Counted from the first letter of the stretch, positions 26,079 through 37,473 are shown. The stretch is 64,000 nucleotides of DNA from Pseudomonas laurylsulfativorans (GCF_002906155.1 NZ_MUJK01000004.1:310001-374000), one strand, 5' to 3'. Translations and numbers: made by a program. The notes: generated from the sequence alone by a model not told the origin.

Positions 26079-27335
26079 TCAGTCGCGGTAGACCGGGAAG
26101 TCGGCACACAGGGCGGCCGCTTGTCGTGCGACATTGGCCTCGATGTCGGCATCGCCGAGGTGATCGAGGATGTCGCAAATCCAGCCGGCCAGGGCAATGC
26201 TTTGCGCTTCCTTGAAGCCACGGCTGGTGATTGCCGGCGTGCCGATGCGCAGGCCAGAGGTCACGAACGGCGACTGCGGATCGTTGGGCACCGCGTTCTT
26301 GTTCACGGTGATGCCGGCGCGACCGAGTGCGGCGTCGGCGTCCTTGCCGGTCAGGCCCTGGCGGATCAGGCTGACAAGGAACAGGTGGTTGTCGGTGCCA
26401 CCGGACACCACGTCATAACCGCGCTCGATAAACACCTGCGCCATGGCCTGGGCATTGCGGATCACCTGCGCTTGATAAGTCTTGAATGCCGGCTCCAGCG
26501 CTTCCTTGAAGCACACGGCCTTGGCGGCGATCACGTGCATCAGCGGGCCGCCCTGACCACCGGGGAACACTGCGGCGTTGAGCTTTTTCTCCAGCTCCGG
26601 GTTGGCCTTGGCCAGAATCAATCCGCCACGCGGGCCGCGCAAGGTCTTGTGCGTGGTCGTGGTGACCACGTCGGCGTAGGGCAGGGGGTTGGGGTACAGA
26701 CCGGTCGCTACCAGCCCGGCGACGTGGGCCATGTCGACGAAAAAGTATGCGCCGACCTTGTCCGCAATCTGCCGGAAGCGCGGGAAGTCCAGGGTTTTCG
26801 AATAGGCCGAGAACCCGGCGATGATCATCTTTGGCTTGTGCTCGAGCGCCAGGCGCTCGACTTCGTCGTAGTCGATCAGGCCGGTGGTGGTGTCGATGCC
26901 GTACTGCACGGCGTTGTACAGCTTGCCGGAAAAGCTGACTTTGGCGCCGTGGGTCAGGTGCCCGCCGTGGGCCAGGCTCATGCCGAGCACGGTGTCGCCG
27001 GCCTGCAGCAGGGCCAGGTAAACCGCTGCGTTGGCCTGGCTGCCGGAGTGCGGCTGGACGTTGGCGTAGTCGGCACCGAACAGCTGTTTGGCGCGATCGA
27101 TGGCCAGTTGCTCGACCACATCGACGTGTTCGCAGCCGCCGTAGTAACGCTTGCCCGGATAACCTTCGGCGTACTTGTTGGTCAGGCCGCTGCCTTGGGC
27201 TTGCATGACCCGCTGGCTGGTGTAGTTTTCCGAGGCGATCAGCTCGATATGGTGTTCCTGCCGCGCATCCTCGGCGTTCATCGCCGCCAGCAGTTCGTCG
27301 TCATAGCCTTTGATCTGGTCGTGCTTGCTGAACAT
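26079..27335 (-). CDS. glyA: Serine hydroxymethyltransferase
   Basis: PLP enzyme converting glycine plus methylene-THF to serine and back. The 418 residues match GlyA; the PLP lysine is in [16 protein letters not shown] at about residue 230, and [14 protein letters not shown] and [14 protein letters not shown] are typical. Ribosome site AAGGA precedes the ATG. It lies 30 bases downstream of gcvH, where gcvP would be expected in a full catabolic glycine cluster. With gcvH and lipA it probably forms a glycine-use unit under the sigma-54 promoter at 27810-27825. Confidence 0.97.
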   Translation of the reverse strand: MFSKHDQIKGYDDELLAAMNAEDARQEHHIELIASENYTSQRVMQAQGSGLTNKYAEGYPGKRYYGGCEHVDVVEQLAIDRAKQLFGADYANVQPHSGSQANAAVYLALLQAGDTVLGMSLAHGGHLTHGAKVSFSGKLYNAVQYGIDTTTGLIDYDEVERLALEHKPKMIIAGFSAYSKTLDFPRFRQIADKVGAYFFVDMAHVAGLVATGLYPNPLPYADVVTTTTHKTLRGPRGGLILAKANPELEKKLNAAVFPGGQGGPLMHVIAAKAVCFKEALEPAFKTYQAQVIRNAQAMAQVFIERGYDVVSGGTDNHLFLVSLIRQGLTGKDADAALGRAGITVNKNAVPNDPQSPFVTSGLRIGTPAITSRGFKEAQSIALAGWICDILDHLGDADIEANVARQAAALCADFPVYRD

Positions 27336-27365
27336 GGTGTGGTCCTTGTGTGGAAGGGTTGGGCT

Positions 27366-27749
27366 TCAAGCGTCGGCGTGTTCTGCGGTCAGGCGTTCAT
27401 AGGCGTCTTGATCCAGTAGATCGCTCAGCGCCTCGATGTCGACCGGTTTGAAGCGAAAGAACCAGCCTTCGCCCAATGGGTCTTCGTTGACCCGTTCCGG
27501 GGTGCTCTCCAGCGTCGCGTTGATCTCGACCACTTCACCGTCCAGCGGCATGCCGATACTGCTGGCGGCCTTCACCGATTCCAGCACCGACACTTCAGCG
27601 CCTGCATCGAAGGCACCCAGTTCAGGCACCTGAACAAACACCACATCCCCCAGCGCTTGCTGGGCAAACGCCGTGATGCCGACGGTGACCAGGCCATTGC
27701 TCTCAAGGCGCAACCATTCGTGATCGACGGTAAAACGCAATTGGCTCAT
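27366..27749 (-). CDS. gcvH: Glycine cleavage system H protein
   Basis: A 127-residue lipoyl carrier that shuttles the aminomethyl group between the P, T and L proteins of glycine cleavage. The lipoylated lysine is Lys60 in the signature SVLESVKAASSIGMPLDGEV. AAGGAG precedes the ATG. It is the first gene behind a clear sigma-54 promoter (27810-27825) and is followed by glyA and, beyond a REP, lipA. No gcvP or gcvT lies in the window, so its partners must be encoded elsewhere. Confidence 0.96.
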   Translation of the reverse strand: MSQLRFTVDHEWLRLESNGLVTVGITAFAQQALGDVVFVQVPELGAFDAGAEVSVLESVKAASSIGMPLDGEVVEINATLESTPERVNEDPLGEGWFFRFKPVDIEALSDLLDQDAYERLTAEHADA

Positions 27750-27809
27750 CTCAACTCCTTATTGTTTTAAGGCTCGTGGCGGGGCGACGAGCGGGGTTGG
27801 AGGAGTGAT

Positions 27810-27825
27810 AGCAAGGGCGGTGCCA
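27810..27825 (-). promoter_or_regulatory. Sigma-54 (-24/-12) promoter of gcvH-glyA-lipA
   Basis: Read on the minus strand the site is TGGCACCGCCCTTGCT, matching the -24 element (TGGCAC) and -12 element (TTGCT) with the exact 5-base gap. The -12 end is 61 bases from the gcvH ATG, leaving a leader of about 50 bases. The sigma-54 activator gene at 28065-29573 sits immediately upstream, which makes this an unusually well-supported prediction. Confidence 0.88.
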
Positions 27826-27888
27826 ATGTTTTTTATTTGTTTTAAATCAATGGTTTGGAGTTACTTTATTAAGTGCGAGAGATTCTAG

Positions 27889-27908
27889 CTGTATTGAAAT
27901 CAATACAG
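27889..27908. promoter_or_regulatory. Palindromic activator site upstream of the sigma-54 promoter
   Basis: CTGTATTGA-AA-TCAATACAG is a perfect 9-bp inverted repeat about 64 bases upstream of the -24 element. A related half-conserved copy, CTGTATCGATTTACG, lies at 27977-27991. The TGTA...TACA ends resemble TyrR-family operators, so the pair may be upstream activating sites for the GcsR-like protein. The rest of the 315-base gap (27750-28064) shows no gene. Confidence 0.7.
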
Positions 27909-28064
27909 GCAAGCAGGGCTTTGGGCGCAGACGCCGTGATTGCAGGTGGGAAAGGTTTTGTCTTGATTTCGCTACGCTGTATCGATTTACGAACGGTGAT
28001 CTCGCGCATGACTCAGTCCCACACGGGGGGCAGTATTGCCAGGTAGGATTGGGTCACAGCAAGT

Positions 28065-29573
<1,509 letters not shown>

Positions 29574-29642
29574 GACGGGCCTGCAAGGTTGGCGAACTAA
29601 AATCAGTATGCCCGGCAAAATTTGAATTTGGCGAGCGTCACA

Positions 29643-30557
29643 TCACGGCGTGCCGGTTTGACGGGCGCTGGCGGCCAGGTCCTCAAGGAACGCCTGCAGG
29701 ATCGGCGGCGGTGCCGTGCCGCGCCGGGTGATCACGTCGAACGGCGATTTCAGACGCAAGCTCCCCGGGGCCAACTGGTGCATCTCGCCGCTCTTGACCC
29801 ACTGGGCGGCGAAGTGCTCAGGCAGAAAACCCAGGTAGGCACCGGAGATGATCAGGATCGCGGTGGCTTCGATATTGTCCACGGTGGCGGCCGCCTTGCT
29901 GACGCCCAGGTGTTCCAGGTCGTATTGCTGCATGTAGCCGCGCACGACGATCCGCCCCGCAGCGACTTCTTCGAGCAGCTCCTCACCTTCGGCCTGGCTG
30001 CCGTACAACGGGTGACGCCGGCCGCAATACAAGCCCAGGGCTTCCTGGTACAGCGGTGATTGCAGCAACCCCGGCACATGGATCGGGAAGTGCCCGATGG
30101 CCAGGTGCAGGCGACCGTCGAGTACCCGTTCTTCGAGTTCCGCCGGGGTGCCGACGTACACGTTCAGGTGCACATCATGGCCCCGTGAAACGAAGCGCTG
30201 GGTGGTGCGCGGGATTGGCGAATCGGGGTCGGTGATGGTGGTGTCGATGATGCCCAGGTTGAGCTTGCCGCTGATGTGCTGCTTGAGCACGTCGGCGTCC
30301 ATGCAGAAGTTTTCCACCGCCGACAACAGGCGCTGGGTGGCTTCATGAATCGCCACGCCTTGTTCGGTCAAGCGAAAACCGCTGCGCCCGCGCTGGCAGA
30401 GTTTGACCCCGAGGCGGGTTTCCAGATGGGTCATCTGTTCGCTGATGGTCGACTGCCCGGCGTTGAGCGCAGCCTGCGCGGCCGAGAACCCCCCGCAGCG
30501 CACAATCGTGGCAAACACCCTGAGCAGTTTCAGGTCGACATCGTGCAGCTGGATCAT
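29643..30557 (-). CDS. LysR-family regulator of catabolic block B
   Basis: A 304-residue LysR-type regulator; the helix-turn-helix is LKLLRVFATIVRCGGFSAAQ followed by ALNAGQSTISEQMTHLE. It is divergent from the agmatinase-family gene across a 152-base gap that holds a small palindrome (30582-30596). It is homologous to the LysR of block A. Probably activates the ureohydrolase-ALDH-permease-GMC genes in response to their substrate. Confidence 0.92.
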   Translation of the reverse strand: MIQLHDVDLKLLRVFATIVRCGGFSAAQAALNAGQSTISEQMTHLETRLGVKLCQRGRSGFRLTEQGVAIHEATQRLLSAVENFCMDADVLKQHISGKLNLGIIDTTITDPDSPIPRTTQRFVSRGHDVHLNVYVGTPAELEERVLDGRLHLAIGHFPIHVPGLLQSPLYQEALGLYCGRRHPLYGSQAEGEELLEEVAAGRIVVRGYMQQYDLEHLGVSKAAATVDNIEATAILIISGAYLGFLPEHFAAQWVKSGEMHQLAPGSLRLKSPFDVITRRGTAPPPILQAFLEDLAASARQTGTP

Positions 30558-30581
30558 CAGGCACCTCCGGCATGTGGATGC

Positions 30582-30596
30582 ATCGGCAATGCCGAT
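30582..30596. promoter_or_regulatory. Palindrome in the LysR/ureohydrolase gap
   Basis: ATCGGCA-A-TGCCGAT is a perfect 7-bp inverted repeat, 25 bases upstream of the LysR start and about 113 bases upstream of the agmatinase-family start. The location fits a LysR recognition site; binding is inferred. Confidence 0.5.
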
Positions 30597-30709
30597 ATGA
30601 GTATCTGATGTTTAGCATTTTTTCCACGAAAACCTGCGCCCATAGTCTCTCCAACGGCGGTCGCCTTGCAGTTCCGCCAAGCCGATAACAAGAAGTGGAG
30701 AGGCTAGAA

Positions 30710-31711
30710 ATGTCGAACAACGGTTATGAATCCGGTCGCCTGAACCTGCCATTCGTAGGTCATTGCACCTTTGGCAAATCCCCGGTGTGCACCGATTGGG
30801 ACGCGCTGGATGCCGACGTCGCGGTGCTCGGCGTGCCCAACGACATGGGCACCCAGTGGCGCTCCGGCGCACGCTTCGGACCTCGCGGGATTCGTGAAGC
30901 ATCGACGCTGTTTTCCTTCGGCCACGCCGGCGCCTACGACCACGAAGATGACGTGATGTACCTCACTGCATCGGACGTGCGCATGGTCGACGTCGGTGAT
31001 GCCGACATCGTCCACACCGACATGGCCACCAGCAACAAGAACACCGAATATGCCGTGCGCAAGATCCTCGACGCCGGCGTGATGCCGGTGGTGCTCGGCG
31101 GCGATCACTCGGTCCACGCGCCAGTGATCAAGGCCTTCGAAGGTCGCGGCCCGATCCACATCATTCACTTCGATGCGCACCTGGATTTCGTCGACGAACG
31201 CCACGGCGTGCGCTACGGCCACGGTAACCCGCTGCGCCGTGCTTCGGAAATGAACCACATTGTCGGCATGACCCAGATGGGCATCCGCAACGTCTCGTCG
31301 TCCAACCGCGACGACTACGAAGCGGCCCACGAAGCCGGCTCGAAAATCCTCTCGGTGCGCGATGTGCGTCGCCTCGGCGTTGAGGGCGTGCTGGCGCTGA
31401 TCCCACAGAACATCAATTACTACATCACCATTGACATCGACGGTTTCGACCCGTCCATCGCCCCTGGCACCGGTACCCCGAGCCACGGCGGCTTCCTCTA
31501 CTACGAAGTGCTGGAAATCATCCAGGCCCTGGCCAAGCGCAGCAAAGGCAACATCGTCGGCATGGACCTGGTGGAAGTGGCACCGGTCTACGACCCGACC
31601 GGCATGACCTCGATCCTCGCCGCGCAACTGTTGCTCAACAGCATCGGTTTCATCTTCCACGAGCGGGGCAAGGTGCGGGCCGCCGCCGAGAGCGAAACCG
31701 CTCCGGCCTGA
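30710..31711 (+). CDS. Agmatinase/guanidino-acid ureohydrolase family enzyme
   Basis: A 333-residue member of the Mn-dependent arginase/agmatinase superfamily, releasing urea from a guanidino compound. Metal ligands are intact: GGDHS, HFDAHLDF and DIDGFDPSIAPGTG. It carries the GARFGPRGIRE substrate loop, but the segments around YGHGNPLRRASEMNHI and the long YDHEDDVMYL insert differ from SpeB and from the Pseudomonas GbuA/GpuA sequences I remember, so its substrate is open. ATG at 30710 is preferred over an upstream GTG (AGAGG six bases before it). It is the first gene of block B. Confidence 0.85.
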   Translation: MSNNGYESGRLNLPFVGHCTFGKSPVCTDWDALDADVAVLGVPNDMGTQWRSGARFGPRGIREASTLFSFGHAGAYDHEDDVMYLTASDVRMVDVGDADIVHTDMATSNKNTEYAVRKILDAGVMPVVLGGDHSVHAPVIKAFEGRGPIHIIHFDAHLDFVDERHGVRYGHGNPLRRASEMNHIVGMTQMGIRNVSSSNRDDYEAAHEAGSKILSVRDVRRLGVEGVLALIPQNINYYITIDIDGFDPSIAPGTGTPSHGGFLYYEVLEIIQALAKRSKGNIVGMDLVEVAPVYDPTGMTSILAAQLLLNSIGFIFHERGKVRAAAESETAPA

Positions 31712-31777
31712 CAGCCATTACCGATCATCGAAACCAGTGACCCGGCAGGACCTGACTGCCGGGCAGAGAGAACAAAA

Positions 31778-33289
31778 ATGGACACGATCGTCAAAAGCTA
31801 CCTGCAAAAATTCGGCGTCAGCGAAGCCACCCAGACCTTCCTCAGCAAGGTCCAGAAGATGTTCATCGGTGGCGCCTGGGTCGAATCCAGCAACGGCGAA
31901 ACTTCCGATGTGATCGAACCTTCGACCGAAGGCCTGATCACCCGTATTCCCATGGGCACCACCGACGACCTGGACCGCGCCGTGCAAGCCGCCCGCGCCC
32001 AGTTCGATGGCGGCGCCTGGCGTCAGGCCAAACCGGCCGAGCGCGAGCGCATGATGCAACGCCTGGCCGATCTGATCGAACAGAACGCCGCTGAACTGGC
32101 GGAAATCGAATCCATCGACATGGGCAAATCCGTGGCTTTCGCCAATGACGTGGACATCCAGGGCACCGTCGATACCCTGCGTTACTTCGCCGGCTGGGCC
32201 ACCAAACTGCACGGCCGTACCGTCGAACCTTCGCTGCCGGGCAACTACCTGGCCTATACCCGCAAGGAAGCGGTGGGTGTGGTCGGCGCCATCGTGCCGT
32301 GGAACTTCCCGCTGCAAACCATGGCCTGGAAGCTCGGCGCGGCGCTGGCCACCGGTTGCACCGTGGTGGTCAAACCCGCTGAACTGACCTCGTTGTCGGC
32401 CCTGCGTTTCGCGGAGCTGGTGCAGGAAGCGGGTATCCCTGATGGCGTGATCAACATCGTCACCGGGCGCGGTAGCGTGGTTGGTGCGGCCATGGCCACC
32501 CACCCCGGCATCGACAAACTGACCTTCACCGGATCGACCCCGGTCGGCCAGACTGTCGGCCGCGCAGCGCTGGATGACATGAAGCGCCTGACCCTCGAAC
32601 TCGGTGGTAAATCGCCGGTCATCGTCTGTGCCGACGCCGACATCCCGGCCGCCGCCCAGGCGGTCGCCAACGGCGTGTTTTTCAACTCTGGGCAGGTATG
32701 CGACGCCGGTACGCGGGCCTATATTCATAGCAGCGTCTACGACGAATTCCTGCGCGAGCTGATCGCCTACACACGCACCCTGAAAATGGCCCCGGGCCTG
32801 GACCCGGACTGCTTCATCGGCCCGCTGGTCTCGGCCCTGCAAAAGCAGCGCGTGACCGAGTACATCGAAACCGGCAAGGCCGAAGGCGCCGAACTGGTCT
32901 ATGGCGGCCAACCGGTCGATGGCCCTGGCTTCTTCGTCGAGCCGACCATCTTCGCCAATTGCCGCAACGACATGCGCATTGTCCAGGAAGAAATCTTCGG
33001 CCCGGTGCTGGTCACTGCACCGTTCGACGATGAAGAGGACGCACTGGCCCTGGCCAACGACTCGCCTTATGGGCTGGCGGCGGCGCTCTATTCCAACGAC
33101 CTGGGCAAGGTGCACAGCCTGATTCCACGCTTGAAAGCAGGCTCGGTCTACGTCAACGCCCACGGCACCCTCGACCCGTCGATGCCGTTCGGTGGCTACA
33201 AACAGTCCGGCTTCGGCAAGGACTTGGGCGCCGAGCAGCTTGATTACCTGCTCGAAACCAAGGCGGTGTGGATCACCTTACCAAGCTGA
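31778..33289 (+). CDS. NAD(P)-dependent aldehyde dehydrogenase, block B
   Basis: A 503-residue aldehyde dehydrogenase. The catalytic cysteine is Cys308 (codon 32699-32701) in FFNSGQVCDAGTR and the general-base glutamate is in LELGGKSPV; the NAD-binding TFTGSTPVGQ loop is complete. The sequence resembles phenylacetaldehyde- and aminoaldehyde-type enzymes. By context it would oxidise an aldehyde from the GMC dehydrogenase (amine or alcohol chain) once the guanidino group is gone. It follows the ureohydrolase by 66 bases. Confidence 0.93.
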   Translation: MDTIVKSYLQKFGVSEATQTFLSKVQKMFIGGAWVESSNGETSDVIEPSTEGLITRIPMGTTDDLDRAVQAARAQFDGGAWRQAKPAERERMMQRLADLIEQNAAELAEIESIDMGKSVAFANDVDIQGTVDTLRYFAGWATKLHGRTVEPSLPGNYLAYTRKEAVGVVGAIVPWNFPLQTMAWKLGAALATGCTVVVKPAELTSLSALRFAELVQEAGIPDGVINIVTGRGSVVGAAMATHPGIDKLTFTGSTPVGQTVGRAALDDMKRLTLELGGKSPVIVCADADIPAAAQAVANGVFFNSGQVCDAGTRAYIHSSVYDEFLRELIAYTRTLKMAPGLDPDCFIGPLVSALQKQRVTEYIETGKAEGAELVYGGQPVDGPGFFVEPTIFANCRNDMRIVQEEIFGPVLVTAPFDDEEDALALANDSPYGLAAALYSNDLGKVHSLIPRLKAGSVYVNAHGTLDPSMPFGGYKQSGFGKDLGAEQLDYLLETKAVWITLPS

Positions 33290-33297
33290 CACGCCCC

Positions 33298-33400
33298 TTG
33301 TAGGAGCGAGCTTGCTCGCGATGGTCTCAAGAGCACCGCGTTTAACCAGCAAGCACGCGTATTCGTTAACGACCATCGCGAGCAGGCTCGCTCCTACAGG
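33298..33400. repeat. REP/REPIN with CGTTAACGA spacer motif
   Basis: TTGTAGGAGCGAGCTTGCTC and its complement face each other; the spacer ends GTATTCGTTAACGACCATCG, a motif shared by several REP pairs in this window. It separates the ALDH and permease genes. Confidence 0.85.
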
Positions 33401-33519
33401 TTTTGCGTTTTTCCAATAAGGCATCTGCAACAACGCCAGGTAGGCACGGGCAACACTGAACCTGTGGCCCGAAAGAACGCGGTTATCTCGTCATGATCTT
33501 CCAACAATAAGAGTCCATC

Positions 33520-35094
33520 ATGAACACTAACGCCAAGTCCGCCACGAGCGTGTCCAGCCCCGACGAAAAATCCGTCGTCGAGTCGCATTCGATCGACTTC
33601 ATCCCCGAGAGCGAGCGCACCGACAAACTGTCGAGCCAGGGCCCGTTCTGGTTCCTCGGCAATTTCACCTTCTTCACCATGACCATCGGCTTCGTTGGCC
33701 CAAGCGTCGGCCTGACCGCGCTGTGGACCACGCTCGCCGGCACGCTGGGCATCATGTTCGGCACGCTGTTCATGGCGTTCCATGGTTCGCAAGGCCCGCA
33801 CCTTGGCCTGCCGCAGATGATCCAGTCCCGTGCGCAGTTCGGTTATCGCGGGGTGATCCTGGTGCTGCTGGCGACGCTGTTCGTGTTCGCCGGCTTCAAC
33901 ATCGTCAACCTGGTATTGATGATGCAGGGCTTGCACACACTGTTCGGGTTCAACCCCGCGGTGATCGCAGTGGCGGTGACCATACCGGCGGCGGTGCTGG
34001 CGATTCTCGGCCATGACTGGATGCACCGCAGCTTCAAGTGGGCGCTGTTCCTGTCGCTGCCGCTGTATGGCCTGGTGACCGTCGCGGTGGTGATGGGCTG
34101 GGTACCGGATGCGGTGCTGCCGGCGCTCGCCGAAGGCGAAGTGGCCCGCGAGCCGCTGGGGTTCAACTGGACCGGTTTCATCGCGCAGTTTGCGGCGGCC
34201 GCCAGCTACAACATCGCCTACGCCCCGTACGTGTCGGACTACTCGCGCTATCTGCCGAAAAATACCTCCAGCGGCAAGCTGATCGCCGTGGTGTTCCTCG
34301 GTGCCTCGCTGTCCGGTGCTTGGATGATTTCCGTGGGTGGCTGGCTGGCCGATCACCTGCACTCCACTGACGTGCTGGTGGCCCTGGGGCAAGTCGGCAA
34401 CACCGTGTCGCCGCTGATGGGCACGGCGGTGGTGGTCGTCACCATCCTGGCGTTCCTGCCGGTGATCGCGATGAACATCTACAGCGCCAAGCTGACCACG
34501 CTGACCTGCGTCGACTCGATCAAGCACATCGAACCCACCCGCAGGGCTCGCATCCTCGCCATCGCGTTCGTGATCCTGCTGCAACTGGGCGTGGCCCTGA
34601 GCATCCAGAGTTCCGGCAAAGGCCTGTCGGTGCTGGGCATTTACCTGGTGGTGATGCTGTACTTTCTGGTGCCCTGGACCTCGGTCAACCTCACCGACTA
34701 CTTCTTCGTGCGCAAGGGCCGCTACGCCATCCCGCACTTCTTCATGCCCCACGGCAACATCTATGGCAGCTGGGGACTGCGCGGCATCGCCGCCTATGCC
34801 ATCGGCTTTATCTCGATGATCCCGTTCTTCTACATCTTCGACGGCGTTGAACAGCGCGAGGTGTATGTCGGCCCGCTCGCCAAGGCGCTGGGCAGCATCG
34901 ACATCGCCTGGCTGGTCGGGCTGATCGTCTCGGGCCTGGCGTACTACTGGCTGAGCCGCTCGATCGACCTCAAACGCGAAGAAGTGGTGATCCAGCAGAT
35001 CGAGAAAAACTCTCCGCAATACACCACTGGCGACACGCTGACCCACAAACAGCAGCCACTGCGGGTACTCACTGAATCGACGGTCGGGAGATAA
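33520..35094 (+). CDS. NCS1-family transporter, block B
   Basis: A 524-residue permease of about 12 membrane segments, highly similar to the one at 13832-15331 (identical [30 protein letters not shown] and [19 protein letters not shown] blocks). The N-terminal ~25 residues and the C-terminal ~45 are hydrophilic. It presumably imports the substrate of the ureohydrolase or GMC enzyme. Its stop is two bases before the GMC start, so both are translated from one message. Confidence 0.92.
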   Translation: MNTNAKSATSVSSPDEKSVVESHSIDFIPESERTDKLSSQGPFWFLGNFTFFTMTIGFVGPSVGLTALWTTLAGTLGIMFGTLFMAFHGSQGPHLGLPQMIQSRAQFGYRGVILVLLATLFVFAGFNIVNLVLMMQGLHTLFGFNPAVIAVAVTIPAAVLAILGHDWMHRSFKWALFLSLPLYGLVTVAVVMGWVPDAVLPALAEGEVAREPLGFNWTGFIAQFAAAASYNIAYAPYVSDYSRYLPKNTSSGKLIAVVFLGASLSGAWMISVGGWLADHLHSTDVLVALGQVGNTVSPLMGTAVVVVTILAFLPVIAMNIYSAKLTTLTCVDSIKHIEPTRRARILAIAFVILLQLGVALSIQSSGKGLSVLGIYLVVMLYFLVPWTSVNLTDYFFVRKGRYAIPHFFMPHGNIYGSWGLRGIAAYAIGFISMIPFFYIFDGVEQREVYVGPLAKALGSIDIAWLVGLIVSGLAYYWLSRSIDLKREEVVIQQIEKNSPQYTTGDTLTHKQQPLRVLTESTVGR

Positions 35095-35096
35095 CT

Positions 35097-36800
35097 ATGA
35101 CCACGCAAAGAATGACCACGCAAAAATACGACTACATCATCATTGGCGCAGGCTCGGCAGGTTGTGTGTTGGCCAACCGCCTGAGCGAAGACCCGGCCAC
35201 CTCGGTGCTGGTCCTGGAATTCGGCGGCAGTGACAAGAGCGTAGTGATCCAGATGCCGAGCGCCTTCTCGATCCCGATGAACACCAAGAAGTACAACTGG
35301 CGCTACGAAACCGAGCCGGAGACTTTCCTCAACGGCCGGCGCATTCACTGCCCACGGGGCAAGGTGCTGGGCGGCTCCTCGTCGATCAACGGCCTGGTGT
35401 ACATCCGGGGCCACGCGCTGGACTTCGACGAGTGGGAATCCCTGGGTGCTGAAGGCTGGGGCTATCGCAACTGCCTGCCGTACTTCAAGCGCGCCGAGAG
35501 CTATGAGTCGGGTGGCGACAGCTATCGCGGGCAGACCGGCCCACTGCACACCACCAACGGCAACCACATGAAAAACCCGCTGTACGGTGCCTGGGTCGAA
35601 GCCGGTGCCGAAGCGGGCTACATCAAGACCGAAGACTGCAACGGCTACATGCAGGAAGGTTTTGGTGCCATGCACATGACCGTGAAGAACGGTGTGCGTT
35701 GCTCAACCGCCAACGCCTATCTGCGCCCGGCCATGGGCCGTCCGAACCTGACGGTGATCACCCATGCGATGACGCGCCAGGTCATCCTCGAAGGCAAGCG
35801 TGCGGTGGGGGTCATGTATGACCACGGTGGTCAGACCCACCAGGTGTATTGCAATCGCGAAGTGCTGATCTCTTCCGGGCCGATCGGTTCGCCGCACCTG
35901 CTGCAGCGCTCGGGCATCGGTCCGGCGGACGTCCTGCGCAAGGCCGGGATCGGCGTACGCCATGACCTGCCGGGGGTAGGGGAGAACCTGCAGGATCACG
36001 CCGAGGTGTACATCCAGTTCGGCTGCAAGGAACCGGTGACCCTCAACAGCAAGATGGACCCGTTGAGCAAGCTGATGATCGGTCTGCGCTGGCTGCTGTT
36101 CAAGGACGGCCTGGGCGCCACCAACCACTTCGAGGCCGGTGGTTTCATCCGCTCGGAAAAGGGCCTGCGCTGGCCGGACATCCAGTTTCACTTCCTGCCG
36201 GCAGCGATGCGCTACGACGGCAACAAGCCGATCAAGGGCCACGGCTTCATGGTGCTCACCGGTCCCAACAAACCGAAAAGTCGTGGCTACGTGCGTGTTC
36301 GCTCGGCTGACCCGTACGAGCATCCGGAGATCCGCTTCAACTACCTGGAGCGCGAAGAGGATCGCGAAGGCTTCCGCCGCTGCATTCGCCTGACCCGCGA
36401 GATCATCGGCCAGAAAGCCATGGACCGCTTCCGCGACGGCGAAATCGCCCCGGGCGCGCAGGTGACCAGCGATGAAGACCTCGATGCCTTCGTCCGTGAC
36501 AACCTGGAAAGCACCTACCATCCGTGCGGTTCGTGCCGCATGGGCGAGGACGACATGGCGGTGGTCGATTCCGAATTGCGCGTGCGCGGCATCGCCGGCC
36601 TGCGGGTGATCGATTCGTCGGTGTTCCCGACCGAGCCGAACGGCAACCTCAATGCACCGACCATCATGCTCGCCGAGCGGGCGTCCGATCTGGTACGTGG
36701 CATCAAGATGCTGCCGTCAGCGGATGTGCCGGTGGGGTTGGTCGAAGGCTGGGAGAGCAGCCAGCGTAGCTCGTTGCCAGGGCGTAATGTGCGCGTTTGA
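35097..36800 (+). CDS. GMC-family oxidoreductase, choline-dehydrogenase-like
   Basis: A 567-residue FAD enzyme that oxidises an alcohol to an aldehyde. The FAD-binding start [20 protein letters not shown] and the GMC signature [18 protein letters not shown] are intact; the C-terminal active site has [10 protein letters not shown] (catalytic His) and [18 protein letters not shown] (catalytic Asn). It resembles BetA closely, but there is no betB/betI beside it, and the partner ALDH is not BetB-like, so a betaine role is not assured. Two bases separate it from the permease. Confidence 0.92.
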   Translation: MTTQRMTTQKYDYIIIGAGSAGCVLANRLSEDPATSVLVLEFGGSDKSVVIQMPSAFSIPMNTKKYNWRYETEPETFLNGRRIHCPRGKVLGGSSSINGLVYIRGHALDFDEWESLGAEGWGYRNCLPYFKRAESYESGGDSYRGQTGPLHTTNGNHMKNPLYGAWVEAGAEAGYIKTEDCNGYMQEGFGAMHMTVKNGVRCSTANAYLRPAMGRPNLTVITHAMTRQVILEGKRAVGVMYDHGGQTHQVYCNREVLISSGPIGSPHLLQRSGIGPADVLRKAGIGVRHDLPGVGENLQDHAEVYIQFGCKEPVTLNSKMDPLSKLMIGLRWLLFKDGLGATNHFEAGGFIRSEKGLRWPDIQFHFLPAAMRYDGNKPIKGHGFMVLTGPNKPKSRGYVRVRSADPYEHPEIRFNYLEREEDREGFRRCIRLTREIIGQKAMDRFRDGEIAPGAQVTSDEDLDAFVRDNLESTYHPCGSCRMGEDDMAVVDSELRVRGIAGLRVIDSSVFPTEPNGNLNAPTIMLAERASDLVRGIKMLPSADVPVGLVEGWESSQRSSLPGRNVRV

Positions 36801-36819
36801 TTGAAACACACCGACACCC

Positions 36820-36917
36820 CCTGTAGGAGCTGCGGTGCGGCGATCCGACTTGCCAGCGATGGCGGCCAGCCTGATAGACCGCGTCGCCTGGATCGCCGGC
36901 AAGCCGGCTCCTACGGG
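36820..36917. repeat. REP/REPIN inverted repeat, diverged left arm
   Basis: CTGTAGGAGCTGCGGTGCGG and GCCGGCAAGCCGGCTCCTACG face each other. The left arm (GCGGTGCGGCGATCCGACTTG) is atypical, as if two REP classes recombined. Confidence 0.7.
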
Positions 36918-37001
36918 GGATCTTCGTCGGGAAAATTTTACGTCGCTGTTCCTTCGCCATTGCTAGTCTGTAATTCCTTGAGACCGCAATGGAGCACCCT
37001 C

Positions 37002-37460
37002 ATGGCTATTCAGGCCCTGCGCGCCGACGCATCGCACATCGACCAGATCGCCCCTTTGTTTGACGCCTACCGGATGTTCTACGAGCAGCCGTCGAACCTG
37101 GCGCAATCACGCGCCTTTATCGCCGAGCGACTTGCTCGGGACGAGTCGGTGATTTTTCTTGCCCAGGACAGCGACGGTGAAAACCTCGGCTTCGTCCAGC
37201 TGTTCCCGACCTTTTCCTCGATCGACGCCCACCGCACCTGGCTGCTCGGTGACCTGTTCACCACGCCCGCCGCCCGGGGCAAAGGCGTCGCTACACTGCT
37301 GATGAACACCGCCCGGGATTTTGCGACGCTGGCCGGTGGCAAAGGCATGACCCTGGAAACCGCCACCGACAACCTCACCGCCCAGCGCCTGTATGAATCC
37401 CTGGGCTGGGTGCGCGACCCCGGTTACTACACCTACTGCCTGGATCTGAAAAAAAGCTGA
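37002..37460 (+). CDS. GNAT family N-acetyltransferase
   Basis: A 152-residue Gcn5-related acetyltransferase. Motif A is visible as LGDLFTTPAARGKGVATLLMN and motif B as NLTAQRLYESLGW. It starts at the ATG at 37002 with GGAG eight bases upstream; the longer open frame to 36801 runs through a REP. Substrate unknown; monocistronic. Confidence 0.9.
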   Translation: MAIQALRADASHIDQIAPLFDAYRMFYEQPSNLAQSRAFIAERLARDESVIFLAQDSDGENLGFVQLFPTFSSIDAHRTWLLGDLFTTPAARGKGVATLLMNTARDFATLAGGKGMTLETATDNLTAQRLYESLGWVRDPGYYTYCLDLKKS

Positions 37461-37473
37461 CTCAGCGATCCTG

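Noticed and set aside
25937..26221. N-terminal extension of LipA
   Set aside because: The extra 95 codons run through a REP pair and into glyA; the ATG at 25936 has a good ribosome site and the known LipA length.
26079..27749. Complete glycine cleavage operon
   Set aside because: Only gcvH, glyA and lipA are found; no P- or T-protein gene occurs on either strand.
33394..35046. Long open frame antisense to the block B permease (550 codons)
   Set aside because: His/Gln/Arg-rich shadow composition typical of antisense frames; no domain.
35097..36800. True betaine-synthesis choline dehydrogenase (betA)
   Set aside because: The sequence is BetA-like, but betB and betI are absent and the neighbours are ureohydrolase, ALDH and NCS1 permease; the symbol was withheld.
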